A stretch of DNA of 48,211 nt from an uncultured Clostridia bacterium (GTDB taxonomy: Bacteria > Bacillota > Clostridia > Oscillospirales > Ruminococcaceae), in assembly GCA_947627045.1 (NCBI GenBank), contig CANQUM010000013.1:1-48211 (forward strand), given 5' to 3'. The first letter of the stretch is position 1. Every line of letters begins with the position of its first letter. The position numbers and the translations under genes were made by a program. Positions 14,353 to 23,833 of this stretch are shown one piece after another. The notes below the pieces were generated by a model. It saw only the letters and a list, made by a program, of their open reading frames with translations, was not told the origin of the DNA and made no database searches.

Positions 14353-15219
14353 CTATTTAACTTTTTTTGAAACCTTCTTTGACCATTTTCCTGTGTAGGT
14401 TTTATTTCCTATCTTTTGATACGCTCTTACTTTGATATAATACTTCTTGCCTGATTTCAGCCTTTTAAGAGTTATCTTATTTTTCTTGATATTCTTTTTT
14501 ACCTTTGCATTTTTCATGCCTTTCTTTAAAGAATATTTTACTTCATATTTTACTCCGTTTATTTTTTTCCAAGATACTTTTAGTTGTTTTTTCTTTACTG
14601 ATTTAACCTTAACCTTTTCAACCTTATCAGGCTTCTGAATTAATTTTTCAGCATCAATATATACAAGTTGCTCTGTATTATATGTATCCGGAGACTGCGT
14701 ATCCTCAGGTCTTGAAGTCATATGCACTGTTTGTGTAGTAACTAATTCTTTTGTCAGATCCACACCTTTAACATCGGATTTTTTTAATTCTATAATATCA
14801 GTAAAGATTTTAACATCATTTGTGGCTGGAAATTCTAAAGTACGATTATATGAAACATTTAGTATACCATCATTTATTGTAATACCTTTGTTTATGTAAG
14901 TTTTATATACGGATCCCCCACTCATAATCCTATTTATAATCAGCAGATTATCATCAAAAAAACTTTTACTTTTATCACTAAAACCAAGATATTTATATAT
15001 GTCGTAATTGTCTAATACGAAATAAAAATTTTTAGAATCATATTTTTCATTTTGCTCAATAAAATTATTAACTAAATAAGAATATTTTGATGGCATAACA
15101 CTATTTCTCGTGCTTTTATAACTGATAGCCTTTCCCTCTGCCGTTGAAACCATTGCCAGAGACATAATAAATATGACTAACATAACCAACAATAACATTA
15201 TGTTCATAATCTTTTTCAT
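14353..15219 (-). CDS. Secreted protein with C-terminal lysine-rich Fn3 domain
   Basis: A 288-residue protein with signal peptide (about 1-27, hydrophobic MLLLVMLVIFIMSLAMV, cleavage near STAEG). Residues 30-190 are an unknown domain, partly beta. Residues about 197-288 are the basic Fn3-like module: KVKVKSVKKKQLKVSWKKI, YEVKYS, KITLKRLKSGKKYYIKVRAY and a final WSKKVSKKVK. The same module ends the proteins at 6873 and 42509. It lies 16 bases downstream of a subtilase gene on the same strand, so the two are co-transcribed; it may be a partner or substrate of that protease. Confidence 0.75.
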   Translation of the reverse strand: MKKIMNIMLLLVMLVIFIMSLAMVSTAEGKAISYKSTRNSVMPSKYSYLVNNFIEQNEKYDSKNFYFVLDNYDIYKYLGFSDKSKSFFDDNLLIINRIMSGGSVYKTYINKGITINDGILNVSYNRTLEFPATNDVKIFTDIIELKKSDVKGVDLTKELVTTQTVHMTSRPEDTQSPDTYNTEQLVYIDAEKLIQKPDKVEKVKVKSVKKKQLKVSWKKINGVKYEVKYSLKKGMKNAKVKKNIKKNKITLKRLKSGKKYYIKVRAYQKIGNKTYTGKWSKKVSKKVK

Positions 15220-15235
15220 ATAAATTCCCCCTTAA

Positions 15236-17098
15236 TTAATACCAAGCTATGCCAAATTCATAATCAGTATCAGGTGCACCATCATAGTAATTATGACAAT
15301 TTACTTCAAGCGTATCATTTTCTGAATTAAAAACAACTGCTTCAGCTGAACTATTAGCAATATTGCTCTCTTTTAAAAGCGTACCTTTTGATGAATAAAC
15401 ACTTAAATCATAATTGTAACAACCACGTGAACTTGCTGAACCACTCAAATGTTCAAGATCAGTAGGTGATGAATGTATCTCCCAACACACTACTAATTTT
15501 GAAGGACTTCCTCTTTTTACATAATCAATATTTTCATCTAAAGTATAAGCATAAGGAAATTTAATTTGATATTCATATCTATTGGTACTTGCAATTATAA
15601 CAGCCTTTTGTGCATTTACTACTCCTGAACCTTCCTTTGAAGTTAATCCGTTTGCATAGCTTTCTGTGCCTTTTCTATCACAAGAAGCCATAATTATAGC
15701 TTTTGTTATAAAATTACGAAATGATAAGCTAGGTTTTGTTTGAAGAACTTGAGCGCAAACACCTGTAACGGCGGGTGCTGCAAAACTAGTGCCATTCCAA
15801 TCTTCTTTAAGAACATCATTAAATGCTGCTTCACAATCAGGCTTTGCACAGCCTAAAGTGTCTCCATTTGCATAACATGTATCGGTATGAAATACATCAT
15901 CGGATGAAGTTTCAGGTTTCATTGTATTAATACCACCAACAGTAAGTGAATTGTATGACAATGCGCCTCCACCAACAATATTATTTCCAAGTGTACTTAC
16001 ATTACCAGCTGAAATAACTATTAGTACATCATGTTTATAACTAACATGATCTATCCATTTTTCAAATTGATTATAATAATCATTATTTCGTTCACCAAAC
16101 GCTAAACTTATATTTATTAATGAAACTCCACTATTAATTAGCCTTTCAATTTCCGCCTCTGGTGTAGTTGGTGTAGAATTAGTAGAAGTCGTATAAATTT
16201 TAGCTTCAGGCACTACACCATTACTTCCGGCTAAAATTCTAGTTACTTTTGTACCGTGAGCAATAGCATAGTTTGGTTTATCAAGCACTGTAATATTCGT
16301 ATCTACTAAATCCGAATGACTTGCATTAACCGTATACTTATCTAAAACACCAACGGTAACTCCATCACCTTTTATGCCAATAGTATTTGTTGTTATATCA
16401 GCACTTATTGCAGATTTCCACGCAGTGGTGTAAGAAGATGCAGATGTTGCTGTTGTTTCTGCTTCTGTTTCACTTATCTGGTTTTCTTCTGGAACAATTT
16501 GAACATCTTCGTGAATATCAATACTTTTTACTTTACTTTGTACAACAATATCATCAATTTCATTCTCTGTACATTCAGTAATTACCATAGGTGAATAACT
16601 GCTGACAAATTCAATATCAGTTTTATCTATACCTATTTGTTCAACATATTCTTCATTTTGTTTGTCATACAGCTTTTTTGCAATGCTACGTTCAGTCATT
16701 ATTCGATTATTGACTAAACTTTGAATATACTCTCTCTTGCTCTCTGTTTCCTTAAAATACTTTGGCAATAGAGTATCTAATTCTTCGTTTGACGCATTTT
16801 TTAATTCTTCTGAATTAAGATATTTATCCTCTAATTGTTCAATTTGCGTCAAGGTCATACCCGTTTGTTCATCAACCTTTTGCTCGATAAAATCTTTGCC
16901 TATGTCCTCAAATTCAACATAAATCGGAACCGTTTCATTCCTTTTTAGGCCGTCCATTTCTTTAAGCAATACACTTGAAATCTTTTTTTGCTTTGTTAAT
17001 TCAAGAGCTGTTACACTATTACCATATGTACCAACAGAAAGTGTTGTGAATAATGATAATGTTACAATTAGTGAAATAATTTTCTTATAAGTTTTCAT
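15236..17098 (-). CDS. Secreted subtilisin-like serine protease (S8 family)
   Basis: A 620-residue protein with signal peptide (about 1-31), a long pro-region (about 35-225, containing the inhibitor-like segment VPIYVEFEDIG) and an S8 catalytic domain (about 240-505). The triad is complete: D253 (VGVLDKY), H281 (AHGTKV) and S438 (NGTSFAAP), with N366 (SAGN) as oxyanion residue. The usual HGTHVAG reads HGTKVTRILAG here. Residues 405-422 contain three cysteines in an insert. A C-terminal beta domain (about 510-620) ends in an aromatic tail. It should degrade extracellular proteins or process surface proteins. A consensus promoter lies 52 bases upstream of its start. Confidence 0.88.
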   Translation of the reverse strand: MKTYKKIISLIVTLSLFTTLSVGTYGNSVTALELTKQKKISSVLLKEMDGLKRNETVPIYVEFEDIGKDFIEQKVDEQTGMTLTQIEQLEDKYLNSEELKNASNEELDTLLPKYFKETESKREYIQSLVNNRIMTERSIAKKLYDKQNEEYVEQIGIDKTDIEFVSSYSPMVITECTENEIDDIVVQSKVKSIDIHEDVQIVPEENQISETEAETTATSASSYTTAWKSAISADITTNTIGIKGDGVTVGVLDKYTVNASHSDLVDTNITVLDKPNYAIAHGTKVTRILAGSNGVVPEAKIYTTSTNSTPTTPEAEIERLINSGVSLINISLAFGERNNDYYNQFEKWIDHVSYKHDVLIVISAGNVSTLGNNIVGGGALSYNSLTVGGINTMKPETSSDDVFHTDTCYANGDTLGCAKPDCEAAFNDVLKEDWNGTSFAAPAVTGVCAQVLQTKPSLSFRNFITKAIIMASCDRKGTESYANGLTSKEGSGVVNAQKAVIIASTNRYEYQIKFPYAYTLDENIDYVKRGSPSKLVVCWEIHSSPTDLEHLSGSASSRGCYNYDLSVYSSKGTLLKESNIANSSAEAVVFNSENDTLEVNCHNYYDGAPDTDYEFGIAWY

Positions 17099-17149
17099 AA
17101 CTATCCTCCATTTATTTTTAATATTTCACAAATACTTTTGTGTAATTTC

Positions 17150-17178
17150 ACTATAGCACAGAATGAAAAATTTGTCAA
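17150..17178 (-). promoter_or_regulatory. Promoter of the protease operon
   Basis: Minus strand: TTGACA (17173-17178), 17-base spacer, TATAGT (17150-17155), and a ribosome site GGAGG 5 bases before the start. Confidence 0.8.
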
Positions 17179-17218
17179 GAAAAATTTTCAAGTTTTCAAT
17201 TAATTGGAGTATTATCAA

Positions 17219-17300
17219 AAAATCTCCTTTGGGAACTTTCCTAAAGGCGGAAATGCGTGCAGGGGTCACTTCTGCCGGCTATCCGGTCATGCATCTAGGT
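17219..17300. other. Structured intergenic element of unknown nature
   Basis: Between the diverging protease and lysA promoters lies a GC-richer block with nested pairing. The stem ATGCGTG (17253-17259) with CATGCAT (17288-17294) encloses CAG/CTG (17260-17262/17272-17274) and CCGG-ctat-CCGG (17275-17286). A second hairpin CCTTT/AAAGG (17226-17230/17243-17247) borders it, and on the minus strand it is followed by GAGATTTTTT. It is outside both promoters, so it is not a leader of either gene. It could be a repeat element or a small RNA read leftward. No ORF here is credible. Confidence 0.35.
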
Positions 17301-17348
17301 GTATTTATGTACATAATATTAAAATCTTCTGCATTATCGTTCTGCCCC

Positions 17349-17378
17349 TTGACAAAAACGGTCAAAAAATGTTATTCT
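17349..17378 (+). promoter_or_regulatory. Promoter of lysA
   Basis: TTGACA (17349-17354), 18-base spacer, TATTCT (17373-17378). The transcript would begin about 50 bases before the ATG, with no room for a lysine riboswitch. Confidence 0.65.
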
Positions 17379-17434
17379 GTCTATATGTTTTATTATGATA
17401 AAGTGATGAAATTATAATATTAAGAGGTGTATAA

Positions 17435-18688
17435 ATGAAAAAACCGTTTGTTACTAAGGAGAAGATCGAGGAGATAGTTAAAACATACCCTACTCCTTTT
17501 CACATATATGACGAGAAAGGTATTCGTGAAAATGCAAGACGCTTGAACAAGGCGTTTTCGTGGAACAAGGGGTATAAGGAGTATTTTGCAGTAAAGGCAA
17601 CCCCTACTCCGGGAATATTAAAGATACTAAAGGAGGAGGGCTGCGGAGTTGACTGCTCGTCGCTTACCGAGCTTATGATGAGCGAGGCTTGCGGCTTTAT
17701 AGGCTCTGATATAATGTTCTCGTCGAACGTGACCCCTGATGAGGATTTTCTTTTGGCAAGAAAGCTGAATGCGAATATCAATCTTGACGATTTTACTCAT
17801 ATTGAGGTGCTTGACAAGCTCTGCGGAATACCTAAAACGATATGCTGCCGTTACAATCCGGGCGGAAAGTTTGCCATAGCAAATCAGATAATGGATAATC
17901 CGGGCGACGCTAAGTATGGAATGACAAAGGAGCAGATGATAGAGGCGTATAAAGTCCTTATGAAGAAGGGTGCGGAGGAGTTCGGAATACATTCTTTTTT
18001 GGCGTCTAATACAATATCTAATGAGTATTACCCTGAGCTTGCAAGAATATTGTTCGAGCTTGCTGTTGAGCTTCACGAAAAGACGGGAGCTAAGATCAAG
18101 TTTATAAATCTCTCAGGTGGAATAGGCGTTCCATACCGTCCCGACGAGCCTGAAAACGATATTGAGTTAATAGGCGAGGGCGTGAGAAAAGCTTATGAGG
18201 AGGTATTGGTCCCAGCCGGAATGGACGATGTTGCGATTTACACTGAGCTTGGCAGATTTATGCTGGCGCCTTACGGTCATCTAATAGCAAAGGCTGTTCG
18301 CGAAAAGAATATTTATAAAAACTATATTGGTCTTGACGCCTGTGCAGCAAACCTTATGCGTCCTGCGATATACGGGGCATATCATCATATCACGGTTTTG
18401 GGTAAAGAAAACAAGCCTTGCGATCATAAGTACGACATAACAGGCGGACTGTGCGAAAATAATGATAAGTTTGCGGTCGACAGAATGCTGCCTAAGATTG
18501 ATATAGGAGATTATATTTGTATTCACGATACAGGAGCTCACGGCTTTTCTATGGGGTATAATTATAACGGAAAGCTGCGTTCGGCGGAGATACTTTTGAA
18601 AGAGGACGGAAGTACAGAGCTTTTGCGTAGAGCAGAAACGCCTGATGATTATTTTGCTACCTTTGATTTTACGCATATTTTTGATTAA
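17435..18688 (+). CDS. lysA: Diaminopimelate decarboxylase
   Basis: A 417-residue PLP enzyme of the alanine-racemase-fold group IV decarboxylases. It removes CO2 from meso-diaminopimelate to give L-lysine, the last step of lysine synthesis, in the cytosol. The Schiff-base lysine is K54 (YFAVKATPTPG). The phosphate-binding glycine loop is LSGGIGVPY (about 224-232), and the substrate-side cysteine motif GLCENNDKF lies near 344-352. Length is normal. The gene stands alone, with its own promoter and terminator. A carboxynorspermidine decarboxylase is the main alternative, but the length and motifs fit LysA better. Confidence 0.9.
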   Translation: MKKPFVTKEKIEEIVKTYPTPFHIYDEKGIRENARRLNKAFSWNKGYKEYFAVKATPTPGILKILKEEGCGVDCSSLTELMMSEACGFIGSDIMFSSNVTPDEDFLLARKLNANINLDDFTHIEVLDKLCGIPKTICCRYNPGGKFAIANQIMDNPGDAKYGMTKEQMIEAYKVLMKKGAEEFGIHSFLASNTISNEYYPELARILFELAVELHEKTGAKIKFINLSGGIGVPYRPDEPENDIELIGEGVRKAYEEVLVPAGMDDVAIYTELGRFMLAPYGHLIAKAVREKNIYKNYIGLDACAANLMRPAIYGAYHHITVLGKENKPCDHKYDITGGLCENNDKFAVDRMLPKIDIGDYICIHDTGAHGFSMGYNYNGKLRSAEILLKEDGSTELLRRAETPDDYFATFDFTHIFD

Positions 18689-18707
18689 AATAAGAATAGA
18701 GATATAA

Positions 18708-18735
18708 GGGTAACTATTAAAAAAGTTACCCTTTT
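18708..18735 (+). terminator. Intrinsic terminator of lysA
   Basis: A perfect 8-bp stem GGGTAACT (18708-18715) and AGTTACCC (18724-18731) with an A-rich loop, followed by TTTT. Confidence 0.85.
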
Positions 18736-18820
18736 AATTATAAGCTCTTGACCTTTTTAAAATATATGTGATAAAATTTATAAAGAGCAGTTAATGGGGA
18801 TAAGGAGAAATGATATAGAA

Positions 18821-20551
18821 ATGAAATTGGCTAAATACTTAAAGCCATATTGGCTGTTTACTCTGCTTACGCCTTTGTCTATGGTAGGCGAGGTGTTGGT
18901 CGACTTGTCGCAGCCGAGACTAATGGCGAAAATAGTTGACGAGGGCGTTGTAGGCGGAAATATGGAGCTTATTATTCATACCGGGATAATTATGATGCTG
19001 TTGATATGCTTCGGCGGAATGTGCGGAGTGGGTTCGGCAGCATTTTCCGGAATGGCTTCTCAGGGCTTTGCCAGGGATTTGAGAAACGATACTTTCAAAA
19101 AGGTTATGAGACTTTCCTTTGAGCAGACTGATAAGTTTACAACGGGTTCGCTGGTTACAAGACTTACAAATGATATAACTCAAGTTCAGCAGTTTGTAGA
19201 TTTCGCTCTTAGAATGTTAGTTCGGGATAGTATTTTATTTGTCGGCGGAATTATAATGATGCTGTCTCTTGATATTAATTTCGGTTTGGTTTTGGTATGT
19301 GCGCTTCCTGTTGAAATGGTCTTGATTATGATACTAATTAAGAAAGCTACGCCGATATACAGCATTGTTCAGAAAAAGCTGGATAAAGTCAATTCGGTCG
19401 TGCAGGAGAATGTGGCAGGAGCGAGAGTTGTAAAGGCATTTGTCCGTGAAGAGCATGAAGCTGAGAGATTTGATAAGGCAAATGTAGACCTTATGCAGAC
19501 CAATTTGAAGGTTCAGAAGATAATGTCTATTTTGAATCCTTTGCTGATGATAGTGATGAACCTTTCTGTTATTGCGATTATTCTTATTGGAGGCTTTCAA
19601 GTCGAGGCAGGCGAAATGAAAGTCGGTCAGATAATGGCGGCGCTTACATATATAAATCAGATACTGATGGGAATTATGATGATAAGTATGATGTTCCAGT
19701 CAATATCAAGAGCTCACGCATCGGGAAAAAGAATATGTGAGGTTCTTTATATTGAGCCTGTAATAAAATCGGGAAGCTATGTTTCTGATAACGATAAAGG
19801 CGGAGCAGTCAGCTTTAAAAATGTGAGCTTTAAGTATCCTGGCACTAACGGAGATCCTGTTATTAAAAATCTGTCTGTGGATATAAAAGCTGGAGAAAAT
19901 TTTGCGGTTCTGGGAGCAACTGGCTCGGGCAAGTCTTCACTTATAAACCTGATACCCAGATTTTACGATGCAGACGAGGGAGAAGTTCTGGTCGACGGGG
20001 TAAATGTCAAGGAATATGATTTAGATTGTCTGAGGAAAAAGATTGGTATGGTGCTTCAGAAAAGCGAGCTGTTTTCAGGTACTGTGTATGATAATATTGC
20101 TTGGGGAGACAAATACGCTTCAAAAACTGACATAGAAAAAGCGGCAAAGATTGCACAGGCTGATGAGTTTGTTTCATTAATGCCTGCGGGGTATGACGGT
20201 TACATAGCAGAAAAGGGAGCGTCTCTTTCAGGTGGTCAGAAGCAGCGTCTGTCTATAGCAAGGTCTATTTTGAAAAAGCCTGAGATATTAATTTTTGATG
20301 ACAGTACATCTGCTCTTGATTTGGGAACTGAATCAAGACTTCAAAGGGCTTTGGACGAAAACTTAAAGGACATTACTGTTATAAAAATTGCACAGAGAAT
20401 AGCGTCAGTTATGAACTGCGACAGAATTGCGGTATTAGAGCATGGAAGTCTTTGTGCATTGGGAACACACGAGGAGCTTTTGAAAACAAGCGAGGTATAC
20501 AGAGATATTTACAATTCTCAGATGAAAAACAGCGGGGAGGGTGATCTTTAA
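18821..20551 (+). CDS. ABC exporter half-transporter, degenerate-site subunit
   Basis: A membrane-plus-ATPase exporter subunit. I take the ATG at 18821 (MKLAKYLKPYW) with AAGGAG 13 bases upstream; an in-frame ATG at 18794 would add 9 residues (585 in total). Numbered from 18794: six membrane helices (about 18-310), Walker A GATGSGKSS (374-382), signature LSGGQ (478-482), Walker B ILIFDD (498-503). D503 replaces the catalytic glutamate and Q534 replaces the switch histidine. These changes mark the inactive-site half of heterodimeric exporters such as TM287/288 and BmrCD. The next gene overlaps by one base and supplies the active half. Likely a multidrug or lipid exporter. Confidence 0.88.
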   Translation: MKLAKYLKPYWLFTLLTPLSMVGEVLVDLSQPRLMAKIVDEGVVGGNMELIIHTGIIMMLLICFGGMCGVGSAAFSGMASQGFARDLRNDTFKKVMRLSFEQTDKFTTGSLVTRLTNDITQVQQFVDFALRMLVRDSILFVGGIIMMLSLDINFGLVLVCALPVEMVLIMILIKKATPIYSIVQKKLDKVNSVVQENVAGARVVKAFVREEHEAERFDKANVDLMQTNLKVQKIMSILNPLLMIVMNLSVIAIILIGGFQVEAGEMKVGQIMAALTYINQILMGIMMISMMFQSISRAHASGKRICEVLYIEPVIKSGSYVSDNDKGGAVSFKNVSFKYPGTNGDPVIKNLSVDIKAGENFAVLGATGSGKSSLINLIPRFYDADEGEVLVDGVNVKEYDLDCLRKKIGMVLQKSELFSGTVYDNIAWGDKYASKTDIEKAAKIAQADEFVSLMPAGYDGYIAEKGASLSGGQKQRLSIARSILKKPEILIFDDSTSALDLGTESRLQRALDENLKDITVIKIAQRIASVMNCDRIAVLEHGSLCALGTHEELLKTSEVYRDIYNSQMKNSGEGDL

Positions 20552-22401
20552 TGGCAGAACAACAGAGAAAGCAGCCCACTCCTGCAGGCGGACCGCCGAG
20601 ACCAATGGGCAAGGGTCCGAGAGGTCCTGTATTAGTTCATGAAAAGCCAAAGGATGTTTTAGGAACACTAAAGCGTATACTTTCTTATATGGGCAAAAAC
20701 AAATATATTTTCTTTATACTTTTGGCAGTTATGCTTGCTATTACAATTTTGAATTTAATTGCCCCGTCGCTTCAGCAAAAGGCGATAGACACTATCGGTC
20801 TGACAAGCGGTGTTGATTATAAAAACTTAGTTAAATACCTGATTATTCTGGGCTTCGTTTATGTTTTGACATCGCTGATAAGTTATTTTCAGGGTTGGTT
20901 TTCAGCAAAACTGTCGCAAACTACCGTAAAAATTATGAGAACCGATCTGTTCAGAAAGATAGTAACTCTACCGATAAGATACATAGATACTCATAATCAC
21001 GGCGATTTGATGAGCAGAATGACCAACGATGTCGAGAACATATCAAACTGCATTTCGCAGTCGATAGGCTCGCTGTTTTCGGGAGTGCTGACTATAATAG
21101 GCTCGCTTATAATAATGCTTTACTATTCGCCTGTGCTGACCTTAATAAGTATATCGACAATTATTCTGACCGTTTTATTTACGTCGATAATGACAAAATT
21201 TATGAGGAAGTATTTTACACGTCAGCAGATTTTGCTCGGCAAGCTGGACGGTCATATTGAAGAAATGGTCGTTGGATATAAAACGGTCGTATCGTATTCT
21301 AAAGAAAAGGACGCTATAGATGAATTTAATAAAATGAGCGACAGCCTGAGAAAGACTGGTGTTAAGGCACAGATTTGCGGAGGCTCAATGGGTCCTCTTA
21401 TGAATATTGTTTCAAACATAGGATTTGTTCTTATAGCAGGCTTCGGGGGCTATTTTGCGTTAAAGGGCTTTATAACTATAGGAACTATTCAGGCGTTTAT
21501 TCTCTACTCAAAGCAGTTTTCAAGACCAATTAATGAAATTGCGAACCAGTATGCACAGATACAAACAGCCGTTGCCGGAGGCGAAAGAATTTTTACCGTT
21601 ATGGATGAAACTTCCGAAAAGGACGGTAAGCAAAACAATTGTGATTTTATTCCCGAAAAAGTTTCAGGGAATATCAGCTTTAAGAATATTAACTTCAGCT
21701 ATGTACCTGATAAGCCTGTTTTAAAGAAATTTAGTCTTGAAATAAAGAGCGGACAGAAAATTGCAATTGTCGGGGCAACGGGCTCGGGCAAGACTACAGT
21801 TGTAAATCTTCTCACTAGGTTTTATGATATTGATTCTGGTGAGATAGAGATAGACGGCGTAAACATAAGAGATATTTCTAAGGATAAGCTCCGTGAGACT
21901 ATAGGTATCGTTTTGCAGGACACTGTTTTATTCTCAGATACTATTCGCTCTAACATTGCTTATGCAAAGCCTCAGGCAGAACTATCTGAAATAGAAAACG
22001 CTGCAAAAACTGCAAATGCAGACAGATTTATAAACAGGCTTCCGGATGGATACGACACTGTATTATCTGAAAGCGGTTCAAATCTCTCTCAGGGTCAGAG
22101 ACAGCTTATAGCTATTGCCCGTGCGGTTCTTGCCGACCCTAAAATTTTAATTCTCGATGAGGCGACCTCATCAGTTGATACTAGAACAGAAATGCACATA
22201 CAATCGGCTATGGTTGCTTTGATGAAAAACCGAACAAGTCTTATAATTGCGCACAGGCTTTCTACCATAATAGACGCAGATAAAATAATAGTTATCGACG
22301 ACGGAAGAGTTGTGGAGCAGGGAAATCACGAGGAGCTTCTTGAGAAAAAAGGCTGTTATTACAATTTATATCAAAATCAGTTTGCAGGTATTGCCACATA
22401 G
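20551..22401 (+). CDS. ABC exporter half-transporter, catalytic-site subunit
   Basis: A 616-residue partner of the preceding subunit. A proline-rich 35-residue N-terminal tail precedes six membrane helices (about 50-330). The ATPase has Walker A GATGSGKTT (408-416), signature LSQGQ (512-516), Walker B ILILDE with catalytic E537, and switch histidine H568 (IIAHRLSTI). The canonical ATP site forms from this Walker region and the LSGGQ of the partner, while the LSQGQ here faces the degenerate site. Start and stop codons overlap (TAATG), so the two are made in equal amounts. Substrate unknown. Confidence 0.9.
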   Translation: MAEQQRKQPTPAGGPPRPMGKGPRGPVLVHEKPKDVLGTLKRILSYMGKNKYIFFILLAVMLAITILNLIAPSLQQKAIDTIGLTSGVDYKNLVKYLIILGFVYVLTSLISYFQGWFSAKLSQTTVKIMRTDLFRKIVTLPIRYIDTHNHGDLMSRMTNDVENISNCISQSIGSLFSGVLTIIGSLIIMLYYSPVLTLISISTIILTVLFTSIMTKFMRKYFTRQQILLGKLDGHIEEMVVGYKTVVSYSKEKDAIDEFNKMSDSLRKTGVKAQICGGSMGPLMNIVSNIGFVLIAGFGGYFALKGFITIGTIQAFILYSKQFSRPINEIANQYAQIQTAVAGGERIFTVMDETSEKDGKQNNCDFIPEKVSGNISFKNINFSYVPDKPVLKKFSLEIKSGQKIAIVGATGSGKTTVVNLLTRFYDIDSGEIEIDGVNIRDISKDKLRETIGIVLQDTVLFSDTIRSNIAYAKPQAELSEIENAAKTANADRFINRLPDGYDTVLSESGSNLSQGQRQLIAIARAVLADPKILILDEATSSVDTRTEMHIQSAMVALMKNRTSLIIAHRLSTIIDADKIIVIDDGRVVEQGNHEELLEKKGCYYNLYQNQFAGIAT

Positions 22402-22407
22402 AATTTG

Positions 22408-22436
22408 TTGAAAAATCTGTATATATAGTGTATAAT
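22408..22436 (+). promoter_or_regulatory. Promoter of the secreted C39-like peptidase gene
   Basis: TTGAAA (22408-22413), 17-base spacer, TATAAT (22431-22436), 70 bases upstream of the ATG. Confidence 0.75.
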
Positions 22437-22505
22437 GTTTAACGTGTTGATTAAAAAGTCGAATGATCTTATGTAATAACATTATAGTGTATATTGGAGG
22501 TTATT

Positions 22506-23786
22506 ATGACCTTTATAAAGAAAATTTCAATTTATTTGTTTGCTTTTACAGGAATTGCTTTTTTTGTTTTTCTTTTATCAAGCGGAAATTCAGTATTTGC
22601 TGAAGAATCAACTACGGCGGTTACCGCTGAAACAGAACTGACAGATATAAGCGATGTTACTTTAACGAATGAAAATAACACGTCTGAAACTGATATTCCC
22701 GCAGCCGATGCGACCGAGAAGCCGACTGCTGCGTCTATTACCGTTTCAAAAGCAACAACTGCTCCGGCACCGACAACGGCAGCTTATAAACGGCAAAGCG
22801 TTAAGCTAAAGAGCGTTAAGATTAAAAAGCTGAACGCAATAATCAAGTGGCAAAAGATGAAAGATGCAAAAAAGTACGAGGTTTTTCTCTTTAAAAATAA
22901 TAAGTGGAAAAAGATTAAAACAACCTTTTCCACAAAGTTCACAATAAAAAATCTTGAAAACTGCAATACATATTCAGTTCGTGTCAGAGCCATAGTCAAA
23001 ACGCCTTACGGAACAGATTACAGCTATTTTTCTGAGATCAGGGATTTTGAGATAAACCAGACCAAGCTGTACAGTCTTAGTAATGCAAGCCTTTTTGACA
23101 GGAAAAAGAAAGTAAAGAGGCAGAGTGTTTCGGGGTATTATACAGGCTATGAAAGCGGAAAATATAAGGGTTACATAATAATAGATTATAACTACGGCAC
23201 ATATCTTGTGAAAAAATCAAAAGTTAAGACCGTCAAAAGTGCAAAGGTACTTTCGACGTCTGCTGTTTCGCAAATATACGGAAGTTACAGAGGGTGGTCG
23301 GCGTGCGGACCTGCTACTGTTACTATTCTGCTTAATTCTGAAAAGAAAGCCAATGTTCACAAAGACGAATTAGTTAGAACAGCAAAAAGAAAACATCTTG
23401 AAGATCAGGGCTCGGTTACTAAAAACGGCGGAGGAATGACATCTCCAAAACTGATTAAGCTTATAAATCATTTCGGCTATAATGCAAAGAATTTATATAA
23501 AAGCTCTGTAAGGCCGTCAAAGATAATTAAGAAACAGATTGATTTAGGAAAGAGATGCTTGATACTTGTAAAATACAGCGGAGGTATAATGCCTGACAGC
23601 GGAGCGGCACATTTTGTTGTGGTCTGCGGATATAAGAAAATCGGCGGTAAGCTGTATTTTTACTATGCTGATCCGTATTATGATTCCGGTGGAGGAAGAA
23701 GTATACTTTCAGTTTCATCAAGCCTGTTGAACAGGTCAGTGAGCATGAAATTTTCAGAGCCTAATACAATTTTGGTTTTAGAATAA
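22506..23786 (+). CDS. Secreted Fn3 protein with C39-like cysteine peptidase domain
   Basis: A 426-residue protein. The ATG at 22506 is preceded by TTGGAGG, which itself forms the TTG of a longer frame and is better read as the ribosome site. Signal peptide about 1-32 (NSVFAEES), a Thr/Ala/Glu-rich linker (35-93), a lysine-rich Fn3-like domain (about 97-185), and a C-terminal peptidase_C39_2-type domain (about 250-426). The triad is visible as C267 (ACGPAT), H369 (AHFVVVCGY) and D389 (YADPY). It would act outside the cell on peptides or cell-wall crosslinks. The Fn3 module here sits internally rather than at the C-terminus. Confidence 0.8.
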   Translation: MTFIKKISIYLFAFTGIAFFVFLLSSGNSVFAEESTTAVTAETELTDISDVTLTNENNTSETDIPAADATEKPTAASITVSKATTAPAPTTAAYKRQSVKLKSVKIKKLNAIIKWQKMKDAKKYEVFLFKNNKWKKIKTTFSTKFTIKNLENCNTYSVRVRAIVKTPYGTDYSYFSEIRDFEINQTKLYSLSNASLFDRKKKVKRQSVSGYYTGYESGKYKGYIIIDYNYGTYLVKKSKVKTVKSAKVLSTSAVSQIYGSYRGWSACGPATVTILLNSEKKANVHKDELVRTAKRKHLEDQGSVTKNGGGMTSPKLIKLINHFGYNAKNLYKSSVRPSKIIKKQIDLGKRCLILVKYSGGIMPDSGAAHFVVVCGYKKIGGKLYFYYADPYYDSGGGRSILSVSSSLLNRSVSMKFSEPNTILVLE

Positions 23787-23791
23787 TTAAA

Positions 23792-23832
23792 GCCGCTCGT
23801 GCTTATCATTGAGATAAGTCGGGCGGCAGTTT
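23792..23832. terminator. Bidirectional terminator between peptidase and MATE genes
   Basis: A long hairpin: GCCGC (23792-23796) with GCGGC (23823-23827) and inner CTTATC/GATAAG. It lies between convergent genes and serves both. Confidence 0.75.
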
Positions 23833-23833
23833 A

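Noticed and set aside
17163-17417. Two short plus-strand frames (84 and 64 codons) before lysA
   Set aside because: They cross the structured block and both promoters, lack ribosome sites and overlap each other.
17099-17434. A lysine riboswitch upstream of lysA
   Set aside because: The lysA promoter leaves only about 50 bases of leader, and none of the L-box sequence motifs is present; the structured block lies upstream of the promoter.
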